This document shows, one piece after another, positions 17,743 through 26,483 of a stretch of 42,517 bases of DNA. Origin of the DNA: Candidatus Accumulibacter proximus (GTDB lineage Bacteria > Pseudomonadota > Gammaproteobacteria > Burkholderiales > Rhodocyclaceae); the NCBI GenBank assembly GCA_016709675.1, contig JADJMH010000030.1:1-42517 (forward strand), read 5' to 3'. Below the pieces are notes generated by a model that searched no databases, was not told where the DNA came from, and saw only the letters and a list, made by a program, of their open reading frames with translations. The position numbers and the translations under genes were made by a program. Every line of letters begins with the position of its first letter. The first letter of the stretch is position 1.

Positions 17743-18780
17743 CTACCTGGCGTTGCCAGGCGACGGCAGGCTGCGGTAACCCGCAGCCGTACCGCTGATC
17801 TCGCGCCACAGTTCGCTGATCGGCACGCGGTTGCTCGCCGTGAAGTCGACCCACTCGGTGGGCACTGCCGCGCCGGGGTGGAAACGGACCCCCCAGATCG
17901 GCTCGAAGGCATCGGTGCGCAGCGAATAGCGGGCATCACCGATAACCGTCGGATCACTGCCGGCAAGCGCTGTCCAGCCGGCAGAAAAATAGCTGAAGCG
18001 GGCAAAGTCGCGGCGGACGCGGTGATCGGCTCTGGCCTCTGGCGAGAGATCCTTCTCCAGCAGCAGATCGACGTGGCTGCCCGCCTTCCAGAGGGTCGTT
18101 TCGCCTCGGAGCAGACGCAGACGATCGGTGTACAACCTCTCGCCCGACTGGTAAACCGATCGCCAGAGCACCGGATTACCGACTGTCGGAAACATCTCGG
18201 CGCGCGCTACCGAATGCCCGCGGGCGGCGGCGATCTGCGTTTGCACGTCGAGCGCGCGCTCACGCTGCCAGGCCGCCAGGCTGACGTAGCCAAAACCGAG
18301 CAGCAGAGCCAGCAGCGCCGGACCCCGGGACTGCCGACGGACGGCAAACACCAGCCCAAACAGGAGGATCAGCGTCAGCAAGGGCCCGATGGTGGTGATC
18401 CAGTGCCAGGCCACGCGCAACGGTGAGAATGGCCACAGCAGATGCGTCCCGTAGTTGGTGCAGGCGTCGAGCACCCCATGCGTTGCATAGCCAACGGTGC
18501 CGGCGACGAGGAACGCCCGCCAGTCGGGACGATGGCGCTGCTGCAGCAGCCACGGCGAGGCGGCAAGGAGCCCGCCAAGCGGAATGAAGGCCAGCGCGTG
18601 CGTGAAGTGGCGATGGTACTCGATCGCCAGCAAGGGATCGGCCGAGCTCCTGATCAGGATGTCGAGGTCAGGCAACACACCGCCGAGGCCGCCCACCAGC
18701 CACGCCTGAGGCCCCAGACGCTTGCCAAGGGCAGCCTGCGCAGCCGTCGCACCGAGCAGTGCGTGGGTCAGTGGATCCAT
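17743..18780 (-). CDS. YdjM-like metal-dependent membrane hydrolase (DUF457)
   Basis: The 345-residue protein opens with the characteristic MDPLTHALLGA, followed by LPDLDIL, EYHRHFTHAL and GTVGYATHGVLDACTNYGT, which together place conserved His and Asp residues at membrane-helix ends as in YdjM-like proteins. Four to five hydrophobic segments fill the first 190 residues; a soluble C-terminal half rich in Arg and Trp follows. E. coli YdjM belongs to the LexA regulon, but no LexA-type operator was found here. The enzymatic activity is only predicted from the conserved His/Asp pattern. Confidence 0.85.
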   Translation of the reverse strand: MDPLTHALLGATAAQAALGKRLGPQAWLVGGLGGVLPDLDILIRSSADPLLAIEYHRHFTHALAFIPLGGLLAASPWLLQQRHRPDWRAFLVAGTVGYATHGVLDACTNYGTHLLWPFSPLRVAWHWITTIGPLLTLILLFGLVFAVRRQSRGPALLALLLGFGYVSLAAWQRERALDVQTQIAAARGHSVARAEMFPTVGNPVLWRSVYQSGERLYTDRLRLLRGETTLWKAGSHVDLLLEKDLSPEARADHRVRRDFARFSYFSAGWTALAGSDPTVIGDARYSLRTDAFEPIWGVRFHPGAAVPTEWVDFTASNRVPISELWREISGTAAGYRSLPSPGNAR

Positions 18781-19156
18781 TCAAGCTCCCGCCACCGGTT
18801 GGGACTCATCGAGGCTGTCGGGATCGCTCCGACAGCCGGAAACCTTCTCTCCTGCAACAGTCTGACCTGCGGCAGTCAGATCACGGCCGCCAGGCAGTCA
18901 CGGCTGAGCCCGCATTATCGCCTGAAGCCATCCCGCCTAGCCGTTTGATCGAAGACGTGGTTCCCGGCGTTGCCGGTCGCGGACCTTCCATCCGCTCGAC
19001 TTGTCAAATCAAGGACGGCCTGCAGGCGTGCGCAACCATGAAATGGACGCCCCCGGTGAAGATGATGCTACGATTCAGCGCTGCGCAGACATCCGTTCCG
19101 AGGCGCGTCACCGATGCGTCGTGTTCAACCTCACTCACACCCGGCGAGGACAGCCC
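18781..19156. other. Intergenic region with one inverted repeat
   Basis: This 376-base gap lies between the divergent YdjM-like and amidase genes. It contains a perfect 9-bp inverted repeat, GGCTGTCGG at 18813-18821 against CCGACAGCC at 18829-18837, with a seven-base loop and no T-run on either side. Otherwise nothing is recognised; the open frame leading into the amidase gene lacks family similarity. Confidence 0.45.
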
Positions 19157-20125
19157 ATGACTCTGAGAATCGAAAACCACAAACTGGTCGGCGACCAGGT
19201 CAGCCATCGTGACACCCCGAACCGCGGCGGTGTCATGAACCCCAGCTATCTCGTGTTGCACTACACCGCCGGGCGCTCGCTCGAAAGTTCGGTGGAGTCG
19301 CTGTGCACCCGCAAGCCGCAAGGCAATGCGTCGGCGCACATCGTGCTCGGCCGCGACGGGCGAATCGTCCAGCTGGCGCCGTTCAACATCGTCACCTGGC
19401 ACGCTGGCGTCAGCCAGTGGGCAGGGCTGGTCGGCCTCAACTCGCACTCGATCGGCATCGAGATGGACAACGCCGGGCTGCTGAAGCGGGTCGGCAGCCA
19501 GTACCAGGCATGGTTCGGCAAAGTCTATCCGGAAGACGAAGTGCTGCTGGCAGCGCATCGCAATGGCGGGCCGGTGTCGCCGTGGCATGCCTATAGCGAG
19601 GTGCAGATCGAGCGTGCGATCGAACTCGCCGATCTCCTCGTCGAGCACTACGGTTTGCAGGACGTGCTTGGCCACGAAGACATCGCGCCAGGCCGCAAGA
19701 CCGACCCCGGCCCGGCTTTCCCGCTAGGGGCGCTGAAGAGCCGCGTCCTCGGGCGCGAGAACGATTCCCCGGCACGCTACCGGGTGACCGCCAACAGCCT
19801 GAACATCCGCAAGGGACCCGACGCCAGCTTCGAACCGGTCGCCCCGGCACTCAAGAAGGGCACCGAAGTGTTCCTCCTCGAGGCGCGTGACCGCTGGAGC
19901 CTGGTCGAGGTGGTCGCCAACGTCGAAGTAGAGGGCTGGGTCAGCAACGCGTTCATCGCGCCGGCCAGCGCCGGACGCAGCGCGGTGGCGCCAGCGGCCG
20001 GCAGTGTCGAGCCGGCGTCCGCAGAAGCAGTCCCTGCCGGCAAGGCCAGAAAAGCCACCGTGAAGGGAGGCGCCAAAAAGAAACTGCACGGCGCGAAGAA
20101 ACACCACCCGGTCGCCGATGACTAG
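19157..20125 (+). CDS. AmpD-type N-acetylmuramoyl-L-alanine amidase with SH3 domain
   Basis: From the ATG at 19157 the protein has 322 residues. The amidase_2 domain shows VLHYTAG (first zinc His), AHIVLGRDGRIVQLAP, TWHAG, SIGIEMDN, and GHEDIAPGRKTDPGP, which supplies the second zinc His and the Asp. A bacterial SH3 domain follows (ANSLNIRKGPDASF through GWVSNAFIAP, about residues 215-275). The tail is Ala/Lys-rich and ends in a His/Lys cluster. Family members cut the amide between N-acetylmuramic acid and L-Ala of peptidoglycan or its recycled fragments. There is no signal peptide, which fits recycling in the cytoplasm or release by another route. The SH3 domain would give wall binding. Confidence 0.88.
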   Translation: MTLRIENHKLVGDQVSHRDTPNRGGVMNPSYLVLHYTAGRSLESSVESLCTRKPQGNASAHIVLGRDGRIVQLAPFNIVTWHAGVSQWAGLVGLNSHSIGIEMDNAGLLKRVGSQYQAWFGKVYPEDEVLLAAHRNGGPVSPWHAYSEVQIERAIELADLLVEHYGLQDVLGHEDIAPGRKTDPGPAFPLGALKSRVLGRENDSPARYRVTANSLNIRKGPDASFEPVAPALKKGTEVFLLEARDRWSLVEVVANVEVEGWVSNAFIAPASAGRSAVAPAAGSVEPASAEAVPAGKARKATVKGGAKKKLHGAKKHHPVADD

Positions 20126-20193
20126 TCAGCCCAAACCCGGCACGGCCAGCGCAAGGTCCCGGTCGCTGACCAGCGGCGAGGCATAGCATCGCC

Positions 20194-21231
20194 GTGCCAA
20201 CGCTGTTCATCAGTTACCGGACCGCCGACGGCAAGGACAAGGCGACGGCTCTGGCGCGCGATCTCGGCGCCTTGTTCGGCGATGCGCAGGTGTTTCTCGA
20301 CAAGGACGACCTGCGCGGCGGCGTCCACTGGAGCGACGAAATCGCCCGCACCATCGAGACCCGGCCCGTGCTCCTGCTGTTGCTGACACCGCAACTGCTG
20401 GCCGCGACCGACGATCGTGGACGCCTGCGCATCGCCAATCCCGATGACCCGGTCCGGCGGGAAGTCACCGCCGCCATGGCAGCCGGGGCGCATCTCGTGC
20501 CGCTGCTGTGCGACGGGCTCGCGACACCACCGCCAGCCGCCGAATTGCCGGCACCGTTCGACCGCCTCGGCGACTTCAGCTGGCTGCCGCTGCGCGCCTA
20601 CGACTGGGAAAACGACGTCCAGCGTCTGGTGAGCGACCTGCGCGCGCTCGGCGTCGTCCCGGCAGCGCCTCCTGCGCCGCCGGTCGCCATACCGTCCACC
20701 GGCGGCGGTCGCGGCCGCCGGCCGTGGCTGGCACCGCTGCTGGCGGTGGCAGTGCTGCTGGCGCTGGCGGGCGGCTGGTACGCCTGGCGCCCGGCAAAGC
20801 CGCCGGCCACGGCCACCGCGTCTGCCACGGACGTTACAGCGGCCTGGCTGGCAGCGCTGGCGCCCGACGAGCAGGTCACCCTCTGGCTACGGCAAGCAGG
20901 CAGCGAGTTGGCACTCAGCAGTCGGCCGGTAGACATCAGCGCCCGCGCCGACTGGGCCGACTATCGTCGCTCCTGGCGCGAAAGCTCGGCCAGCGAACTC
21001 AATGCCATTGCCTACCGTGGCCAGGGGACGACCCGCATCGTCCCGGACGGGAGCACGGTCATCGACATTGCCCTTGAAATCATCAGCAGCCCCGGCGGGG
21101 AAAGCATCGATAGCGGCAACCTGCAGGCGACAGTCAGTGTGGACGGCGCGACCATGGACGGGCGAATCTGGTCGAACAGCGCGCAGGCCGAACGGCCGGT
21201 GCGTCTGACGCGCGTGCTGCCGGCGAAGTGA
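20194..21231 (+). CDS. Membrane-anchored TIR-domain protein
   Basis: The 345-residue protein, starting GTG at 20194, begins with a TIR-type domain (LFISYRTADGKDKATALARDL, a VFLDKDDLRGG segment, WSDEIARTIETRPVLLLLLTP with a candidate catalytic Glu, and REVTAAMAAGAHLVPLLCDG). A Pro/Gly linker leads to one membrane helix near residues 178-200, then about 145 residues of unknown type, predicted outside the cytoplasm. TIR domains either mediate assembly or cleave NAD+. The N-terminal cytoplasmic TIR with an exported sensor-like domain would fit signalling across the membrane. The gene follows the amidase by 68 bases on the same strand; no recognised defence partner is adjacent. Confidence 0.8.
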   Translation: MPTLFISYRTADGKDKATALARDLGALFGDAQVFLDKDDLRGGVHWSDEIARTIETRPVLLLLLTPQLLAATDDRGRLRIANPDDPVRREVTAAMAAGAHLVPLLCDGLATPPPAAELPAPFDRLGDFSWLPLRAYDWENDVQRLVSDLRALGVVPAAPPAPPVAIPSTGGGRGRRPWLAPLLAVAVLLALAGGWYAWRPAKPPATATASATDVTAAWLAALAPDEQVTLWLRQAGSELALSSRPVDISARADWADYRRSWRESSASELNAIAYRGQGTTRIVPDGSTVIDIALEIISSPGGESIDSGNLQATVSVDGATMDGRIWSNSAQAERPVRLTRVLPAK

Positions 21232-21243
21232 CTCGGCGCTCGC

Positions 21244-21723
21244 TCAGCCCTCGCGGCTGATCAGCACCACGGCCTCGGTCGCAATGCCCTCGCGGCGGCC
21301 GACAAAACCCAGTCGTTCGGCCGTCTTGGCCTTGACGTTGACGCAGTTCACGGGCACCTGCAGGTCGGCGGCGATATTCGCCACCATCTGTGGCAGGTAG
21401 GGCGCCATCTTCGGCGCCTGGGCGATGATCGTCGCGTCGACGTTGCCGACCTGCCAGCCGTCCCGCAGCAGCAGGGCGACGGTCGCGCGCAGCAGCTGCC
21501 GGCTGTCGGCACCGCGATACTGCTCGTCGGTATCGGGAAAATGGCGACCGATGTCGCCCAGCGCTGCCGCGCCGAGCAGCGCGTCGGTGATCGCATGCAG
21601 CAGCGCATCGGCATCCGAATGACCGAGCAGGCCGGCAGGGTGCGGGATGTCGACGCCGCCAAGTGCCAGCTTGCGGCCGGGAACCAGCGCGTGAATGTCG
21701 CAACCCTGGCCAACGCGGATCAT
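21244..21723 (-). CDS. ispF: 2-C-methyl-D-erythritol 2,4-cyclodiphosphate synthase
   Basis: The 159-residue protein is a full-length IspF. It catalyses release of CMP from the CDP-methylerythritol phosphate intermediate to form the cyclic diphosphate in the non-mevalonate isoprenoid pathway. Zinc ligands are visible in GQGCDIHAL (Asp and His) and GHSDADALLHAITDALLGA (His), and the DIGRHFPDTDEQ and NVDATIIAQAPK segments are diagnostic. Its ATG at 21723 overlaps the stop of ispD, so the two consecutive pathway enzymes are coupled. The gene is convergent with the TIR gene, with 12 bases between stops. Confidence 0.96.
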   Translation of the reverse strand: MIRVGQGCDIHALVPGRKLALGGVDIPHPAGLLGHSDADALLHAITDALLGAAALGDIGRHFPDTDEQYRGADSRQLLRATVALLLRDGWQVGNVDATIIAQAPKMAPYLPQMVANIAADLQVPVNCVNVKAKTAERLGFVGRREGIATEAVVLISREG

Positions 21724-22418
21724 TCGCCGCCCCTTGCCGTCGCCTGCAGAATCATCTCGGCCAGACGCAGGTCGGCCGGATAGGTCACCTTCAGGTTGCT
21801 GGCATCGGCCCGCACCAGTCGGGGCTTCAGGCCGGCGGCCTCGATCGCCGACGCTTCGTCGGTGCCGCCGGCGTGTTCTGCCAATAGCCGGGAGAGCAGG
21901 CCGTAGCGAAACATCTGCGGCGTCTGCGCCTGCCACAGGCCATCGCGCGACTCGGTGCGCGCCACCCGCTGTTCATCGTCGACACGCTTCAGCGTATCGG
22001 CCACCGGCGTAGCCAGCAGGCCGCCGACGGGATCGTCGGCCAGTTCGTCACACAAGGCAGCGAGCATGGCCTGCGACAGGCAGGGGCGAGCGGCGTCATG
22101 CACCAGCACCCAGTCGTCGTCGTGAACCGCCGTCGCCGCCGCACGCAGGCCATTGGCAACGCTCTCGGATCGTGTCGCACCGCCACAAAAAACTGTCTCC
22201 AGCTTGTGGCCAAGGCTTGTCCAGTCGTACTGTCGCCACCATCTATCGTCGGGAGAGAGCACGACCCAGACGCGGTCGATGCGCGGGCAGCGGCACAAGG
22301 CTGCCAGGCTGTGGTGGATCAGCGGTTGCCCAGCGACCGACTGGTACTGTTTGGGGGTGTCACCGCCGAAGCGCGAGCCGGTGCCGGCAGCGGGAACGAT
22401 TGCATAGTAGCGTGGCAT
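21720..22418 (-). CDS. ispD: 2-C-methyl-D-erythritol 4-phosphate cytidylyltransferase
   Basis: The 232-residue protein has the IspD nucleotide-binding start VPAAGTGSRFGGDTPKQYQ, the GGATRSESVANGL block, VHDAARP, ATPVADTLK, TPQMFRYGLL and TDEASAIE with VTYPADLRLAE at the end. It transfers CMP from CTP to methylerythritol phosphate, the step before the kinase IspE, and supplies the pathway in which the overlapping ispF product acts two steps later. It diverges from the Memo gene across a 36-base AT-rich gap that probably contains promoters for both. Confidence 0.96.
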   Translation of the reverse strand: MPRYYAIVPAAGTGSRFGGDTPKQYQSVAGQPLIHHSLAALCRCPRIDRVWVVLSPDDRWWRQYDWTSLGHKLETVFCGGATRSESVANGLRAAATAVHDDDWVLVHDAARPCLSQAMLAALCDELADDPVGGLLATPVADTLKRVDDEQRVARTESRDGLWQAQTPQMFRYGLLSRLLAEHAGGTDEASAIEAAGLKPRLVRADASNLKVTYPADLRLAEMILQATARGGE

Positions 22419-22454
22419 GGTCTAATTTTAAGCTATTAGTTAAGGAGCACGAAC

Positions 22455-23273
22455 ATGAGCTACTCGACACCCCACGTCCGTCCAGCTGCAGTCGCGGGCA
22501 TGTTCTACCCGGCATCGCCAGGCGGCCTGATCCGCGACCTTCAGCAAATGCTCGACCGCGCACCGTCGCTGCAACCGGCGCGACCGAAGGCGATCATTGC
22601 CCCTCATGCGGGCTACGTCTATTCGGGACCGATCGCCGCCAGCGTCTACGCACCGCTCGCTTCCCTGCGCGCCAGCATCCGGCGCGTCATTCTGCTCGGC
22701 CCGACCCACCGCGTCGCCGTCGATGGCCTGGCGGTGCCCTCCGCCACCGCCTTCGCCACGCCGCTCGGCGACATCCCGATCGACCGGGAGGCGATCCGGG
22801 ACATCGACCATCTGCCGCAGGTGGTCGTCAGCGACGCCGCGCATGCCCTTGAGCACTCGCTCGAAGTGCAGTTGCCGTTCCTGCAGACGGTGCTCGCCGA
22901 GTTCACGCTGGTGCCGCTCGCCGTCGGCCGCGCCTCGGCGGCACAGGTGGCCGAGGTGCTCGAATGCCTCTGGGGTGGCGACGAGACGTTGATCGTGATC
23001 AGCTCCGATCTCTCCCACTACCTGCCCTACGCGGTCGCGCGCGAGACCGACAGCAATACGGCGCGGCATATCGTCGCCCTTGAACCGCACATCGATCATC
23101 AACAGGCCTGCGGCGCGACACCGGTCAATGGCCTGCTGCTGGCCGCACGTCGGCACGGTCTGAAGGCCGAGTTGGTCGATCTGCGCAATTCGGGCGATAC
23201 CGCCGGCGACCGCTCACGGGTCGTCGGCTACGGCGCCTTCACCTTCAGCGCGGAGCCCGAACATGTCCACTGA
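22455..23273 (+). CDS. amrB: AmmeMemoRadiSam system protein B (Memo family)
   Basis: The 272-residue protein belongs to the Memo family. Conserved sites are IAPHAGYVYSGPIA, LLGPTHRVAVDG, EHSLEVQLPFLQ, ISSDLSHYLPY and the cysteine in ACGATPVNGLL, which together line the Memo pocket. The fold is related to class III extradiol dioxygenases. An AAGGAG ribosome site precedes the ATG. The stop overlaps the start of the AMMECR1-type gene by 11 bases, giving the standard order B-A-radical SAM. The chemical task of the three-protein system is not firmly established. Confidence 0.93.
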   Translation: MSYSTPHVRPAAVAGMFYPASPGGLIRDLQQMLDRAPSLQPARPKAIIAPHAGYVYSGPIAASVYAPLASLRASIRRVILLGPTHRVAVDGLAVPSATAFATPLGDIPIDREAIRDIDHLPQVVVSDAAHALEHSLEVQLPFLQTVLAEFTLVPLAVGRASAAQVAEVLECLWGGDETLIVISSDLSHYLPYAVARETDSNTARHIVALEPHIDHQQACGATPVNGLLLAARRHGLKAELVDLRNSGDTAGDRSRVVGYGAFTFSAEPEHVH

Positions 23274-23811
23274 GGGCCTCGGCAGTGCCCTGCTGGTGAC
23301 GGCGCGCAACGCCATCGCCAAACGCTTCGGCCTCACCGGGTTCCCCGTCGAGCCTGTGGCGGAACTCGCCGAGAACGGCGCGACCTTCGTCACGCTGACG
23401 CAGGGCGGCCAGTTGCGGGGTTGCATCGGCAGCCTTGAAGCGTACCGGCCGCTGGCCATCGACGTCGCCGAAAACGCGCTCGCCGCGGCGTTCCGTGACC
23501 ACCGCTTTGCGCCCCTCAGCCAGGAAGAGTTTCCTCGTACCCACGTCGAGGTTTCGCTGCTGACACCCGCCGAACCCTTCCCGGTGACCAGTGAGGCTGA
23601 CGCCCTGGCGCGGCTTCGTCCCGGCATCGATGGCCTGGTGCTGTCCTACGGCAGACGGCGCGCGACCTTCCTGCCACAGGTCTGGGAATCGCTGCCGGAT
23701 GCGCGCCAGTTCATGGCGCAACTCAAACTCAAGGCCGGCCTGCCGGCCGACTTCTGGCACGCGGACCTGACCCTCGCACGCTACGGAGTAAGCAAATGGA
23801 AAGAGAAGTGA
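23263..23811 (+). CDS. amrA: AmmeMemoRadiSam system protein A (AMMECR1 domain)
   Basis: The 182-residue protein shows the AMMECR1 signature LRGCIGSLEA near residue 50, followed by NALAAAFRDHRFAPLSQEE, VEVSLLTPAEPF, and a C-terminal YGRRRATFLPQVWESLPD and MAQLKLKAGLPADFW typical of the family. AMMECR1 is the human homologue. Overlaps at both ends (11 bases with the Memo gene, 16 bases with the radical SAM gene) argue for stoichiometric co-translation. No catalytic residues are known with certainty for this subunit, though the invariant cysteine in RGCIGS is a candidate. Confidence 0.93.
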   Translation: MSTEGLGSALLVTARNAIAKRFGLTGFPVEPVAELAENGATFVTLTQGGQLRGCIGSLEAYRPLAIDVAENALAAAFRDHRFAPLSQEEFPRTHVEVSLLTPAEPFPVTSEADALARLRPGIDGLVLSYGRRRATFLPQVWESLPDARQFMAQLKLKAGLPADFWHADLTLARYGVSKWKEK

Positions 23812-24905
23812 ACCACCAGCCGAAAGTACCGGAGTCCGCCCACCCCGGCCGCTGGTGGCATGCGATCGAGGACGAACGCATCCAGTGCGACCTCTGCCCG
23901 CGTGACTGCAAGCTGCATGCGGGCCAGCGCGGCGCCTGTTTCGTTCGCCAGAACCTCGGCGGCGAGATGGTGCTCACGACCTATGGCCGTTCTTCCGGCT
24001 TCTGCATCGACCCGATCGAAAAGAAGCCACTCAACCATTTCTTTCCCGGCTCGGCCATCCTGTCCTTCGGCACCGCCGGCTGCAATCTGGCCTGCAAATT
24101 CTGCCAGAACTGGGACATCTCGAAGTCGAAGGACATGGATCGCCTGCTCGACGCGGCGAGTCCGGACGGCATCGCCGCGGCGGCGGTCGCCTACGGCGCC
24201 CAGTCGGTGGCCTTCACCTACAACGATCCGGTGATCTTCGCCGAGTACGCCATCGACACCGCCCTCGCCTGCCAGGAGCGTGGCATCAAGACGGTTGCGG
24301 TCACTGCCGGCTACATCCATGCCGCACCGGCACGCGAGTTTTTCGCCGTCATGGACGGTGCCAACGTCGACCTCAAGGCGTTCACCGACGATTTCTACTT
24401 CAAGCTGTGCGGCGGCCACCTGCAACCCGTGCTCGACATCCTCGCCTACATCCATCACGAAACGACGTGCTGGCTCGAGATCACCACCCTGCTGATTCCG
24501 GGCAAGAATGATTCCGCCAGCGAGATCAAGGCGCTCGCCGACTGGGTGGCGCGCGAACTCGGGCCGGAGGTGCCGGTGCACTTCACGGCCTTCCACCCCG
24601 ACTGGAAGATGGATGATCTGCCAGCGACCCCGCCGTCGACGCTGACCCAGGCACGGCGCATCGCCCTCGACGCCGGCCTGCACTATGTCTACACGGGCAA
24701 CGTTCATGACACCGAAGGTGGCACCACTTTCTGCCCCGGCTGCCAGGCCGCACTGATCGAGCGCGACTGGTACAACATCCGCCATTACGACCTGCCGAGC
24801 GACGGCCGCTGTCCGCACTGCGGGACGCTGATCGCCGGCCACTTTGCCCGCTTCGGCAAACCTTTCGGGCCGCGCCGCGTCCCGGTCAGGCTGCTGCGTC
24901 GTTGA
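23796..24905 (+). CDS. amrS: AmmeMemoRadiSam system radical SAM enzyme
   Basis: The 369-residue enzyme has the 4Fe-4S-binding CNLACKFCQNW motif (CxxxCxxC), an N-terminal cysteine-rich lead (CDLCPRDCKLHAGQRGACFVR), GFCIDPIEKKPLNHFFPGS, the core strands TYNDPVIFAEYA and DGANVDLKAFTDDFY, and a C-terminal metal-knuckle region with CPGC and CPHCG pairs. The set is diagnostic of AmrS, related to pyruvate formate-lyase activating enzymes. It starts inside amrA and its stop overlaps the TTG of the next gene, so four genes form one coupled unit. The substrate of the enzyme is unknown to me. Confidence 0.94.
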   Translation: MEREVNHQPKVPESAHPGRWWHAIEDERIQCDLCPRDCKLHAGQRGACFVRQNLGGEMVLTTYGRSSGFCIDPIEKKPLNHFFPGSAILSFGTAGCNLACKFCQNWDISKSKDMDRLLDAASPDGIAAAAVAYGAQSVAFTYNDPVIFAEYAIDTALACQERGIKTVAVTAGYIHAAPAREFFAVMDGANVDLKAFTDDFYFKLCGGHLQPVLDILAYIHHETTCWLEITTLLIPGKNDSASEIKALADWVARELGPEVPVHFTAFHPDWKMDDLPATPPSTLTQARRIALDAGLHYVYTGNVHDTEGGTTFCPGCQAALIERDWYNIRHYDLPSDGRCPHCGTLIAGHFARFGKPFGPRRVPVRLLRR

Positions 24906-25567
24906 CCGAAGCAATCTCTTTTCCCGGCGACACGGCGATCTCGATCGACGCCGGGCACGGCTCGCTGCACGGCCGGCTGAGCCTGCCGGCGAAGATCTCG
25001 GCGGTGGTTGTCCTGACCCACGCCGGCCCGGCCCCCGAGGCACGCGATGACGCTCTGGCCGTGATCCTCCAGCACGCCGGCATCGGCACGCTGACCCTCG
25101 ACCTGCTGACCGACGCCGAGGAGCGCTTCGCCGATCGCCATCGCAATGTGTCGCTGCTCGCCAGGCGCCTGCTCGATGCCCTGGCGCTGCTCAAGCAACG
25201 GATGCTGCTCGGCGAACTGCCGACGCTGCCGATCGGCCTCTGCGCCGCCGGCGACTGCTCGCCGGTCGTGCTGCGGGTTGCCGCCCTGCGCGACCACGAC
25301 GTCTACGCCGTCGTTTGCCGGGGTGGCCTGATCGATCTCGCCGGGATGCTTTACCTGCGGTCGCTCGCCTCGCCGTTGCTGCTTCTCGTCGCCGAGGACG
25401 ACGAGCGCGTCGCCGCCAGCAACCGGCGAGCCCTGAGCGAAGTCAGCTGCCGCAAGGAATTGAGGCTGCTCGCGGCAACCACGCATCCGCCGGATTCCGC
25501 GGCGGCGTTCGAGCTGGTCGCCCGCGAGACGGCGCGCTGGTTTGTCCAGCGCCTGGCAGGGGACTAA
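24902..25567 (+). CDS. Dienelactone-hydrolase-like protein lacking the nucleophile
   Basis: The 221-residue protein starts at a TTG in a TTGA overlap with amrS. Its order matches alpha/beta hydrolases of the dienelactone type: VVVLTHAGPAPEARDD, GIGTLTLDLLTDAEE, an elbow at IGLCAAGDCSPVVL, VAEDDERVAASN, and a late His in ATTHPPDS. In active relatives the elbow reads G-x-S-x-G; here the corresponding residues appear as A-A-G-D-C, so the serine is Gly. The acid and His positions seem retained. This suggests a non-catalytic or repurposed protein tied to the AmmeMemoRadiSam genes. Alignment at the elbow was by eye. Confidence 0.72.
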   Translation: MTEAISFPGDTAISIDAGHGSLHGRLSLPAKISAVVVLTHAGPAPEARDDALAVILQHAGIGTLTLDLLTDAEERFADRHRNVSLLARRLLDALALLKQRMLLGELPTLPIGLCAAGDCSPVVLRVAALRDHDVYAVVCRGGLIDLAGMLYLRSLASPLLLLVAEDDERVAASNRRALSEVSCRKELRLLAATTHPPDSAAAFELVARETARWFVQRLAGD

Positions 25568-25919
25568 TCCGGCGGCAGCGCGGGATTCGGACGGACAGCG
25601 CCGGGCGAGACCGGTACCGGTCAATCGCACATCCGGCAATCCAGCTAGAGCGAGGCGCGCTACCCGAAATCGGCAAAATGGTTTATATTGCGCTGCAGCA
25701 GACGCCCCTGAGGTACCCGCCAGAGACTCATCAGCGCCCTGGCGACGATCACCGACCGGCGTTGCGTCTGACCCCGGCGATCGCTACCATGCGCCAGCCC
25801 GAGCAACCCCGGATCGCGGAAGAACCGGCGTTCGACTCGCCTGGCCGCACGGCGCAGCCGCTGCCGAGCCTGACAACACCCGACATGGCCGCCTGTGCGG
25901 CAAACACCAGGAACATTCC
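25568..25919. other. Intergenic region before DUF2760-Hsp70
   Basis: This 352-base gap has no recognisable gene; the frame open into the DUF2760 gene lacks protein-like order. A -10-like TATATT at 25684-25689 lies in the locally AT-rich GGTTTATATTGCG, about 230 bases before the DUF2760 ATG, and is the best promoter candidate for that operon. Confidence 0.4.
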
Positions 25920-26483
25920 ATGAAACAAGCCAACCCATCCCTGTTGAGCAGAATCTCCCTTGCCTTTGGCAGCTTTTTCTCGATCCTTGCCGATGGCCAG
26001 TTCGCCGCCCGCGTCCAGGCCCTGCGTGCCGGCGAGCAGCGCGCCGAGCCCTCGGCCCCCGCTCCGGCCGCAGCAAAGCCGAGCGCACCGCCGCTGGTCG
26101 AAGCCGCGCCGGACGGCGCGCTGCAACTCCTCGGTCTGCTGCAGCGCGAAGCACGCCTGATCGATTTCATCCAGGAAGACATTGCCGCCTACGCCGACGC
26201 CGACGTTGGCGCCGCTGCCCGCGTCGTGCATGAAGGCTGCCGCAAGGTGCTGCAAGACAACTTCACCATCGGCCCGGTGCGCACGGAAGCCGAGGGCAGC
26301 CGCGTCACGCTGCCGGCAGGCTTTGATGCGGCGGCGATCCGCGTCACCGGCAACGTCGTCGGCCAGCCGCCGTTCAACGGCAGCATTACCCACCGTGGCT
26401 GGCGCGTGAGCGAAACCCGCCTGCCCAGGCTCGCCGGCAGCCACGACCTGCGCATCGTCGCACCCGCGGAGGTGGAATTATGA
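25920..26483 (+). CDS. DUF2760 domain protein
   Basis: From the ATG at 25920 the protein has 187 residues. An N-terminal amphipathic or weakly membrane-binding helix (LLSRISLAFGSFFSILADG) is followed by an Ala/Pro linker, then the DUF2760 domain: ALQLLGLLQREARLIDFIQEDI, YADADVGAAARVVHEGCRKVL, PVRTEAEGSRVTLPAGFD and NGSITHRGWRVSETRLP. The stop overlaps the Hsp70 ATG. DUF2760 genes are regularly found immediately before Hsp70-like genes, implying a cofactor or client role for that chaperone, but no activity has been shown to my knowledge. Confidence 0.85.
   Translation: MKQANPSLLSRISLAFGSFFSILADGQFAARVQALRAGEQRAEPSAPAPAAAKPSAPPLVEAAPDGALQLLGLLQREARLIDFIQEDIAAYADADVGAAARVVHEGCRKVLQDNFTIGPVRTEAEGSRVTLPAGFDAAAIRVTGNVVGQPPFNGSITHRGWRVSETRLPRLAGSHDLRIVAPAEVEL

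Noticed and set aside
18813..18837. Intrinsic terminator
   Set aside because: The 9-bp inverted repeat has no T-run on either strand and does not follow a gene end.
19157..21231. A defence operon of amidase plus TIR protein
   Set aside because: Only adjacency supports it. No effector, sensor or phage-related partner is recognised, and the genes are separated by 68 bases.
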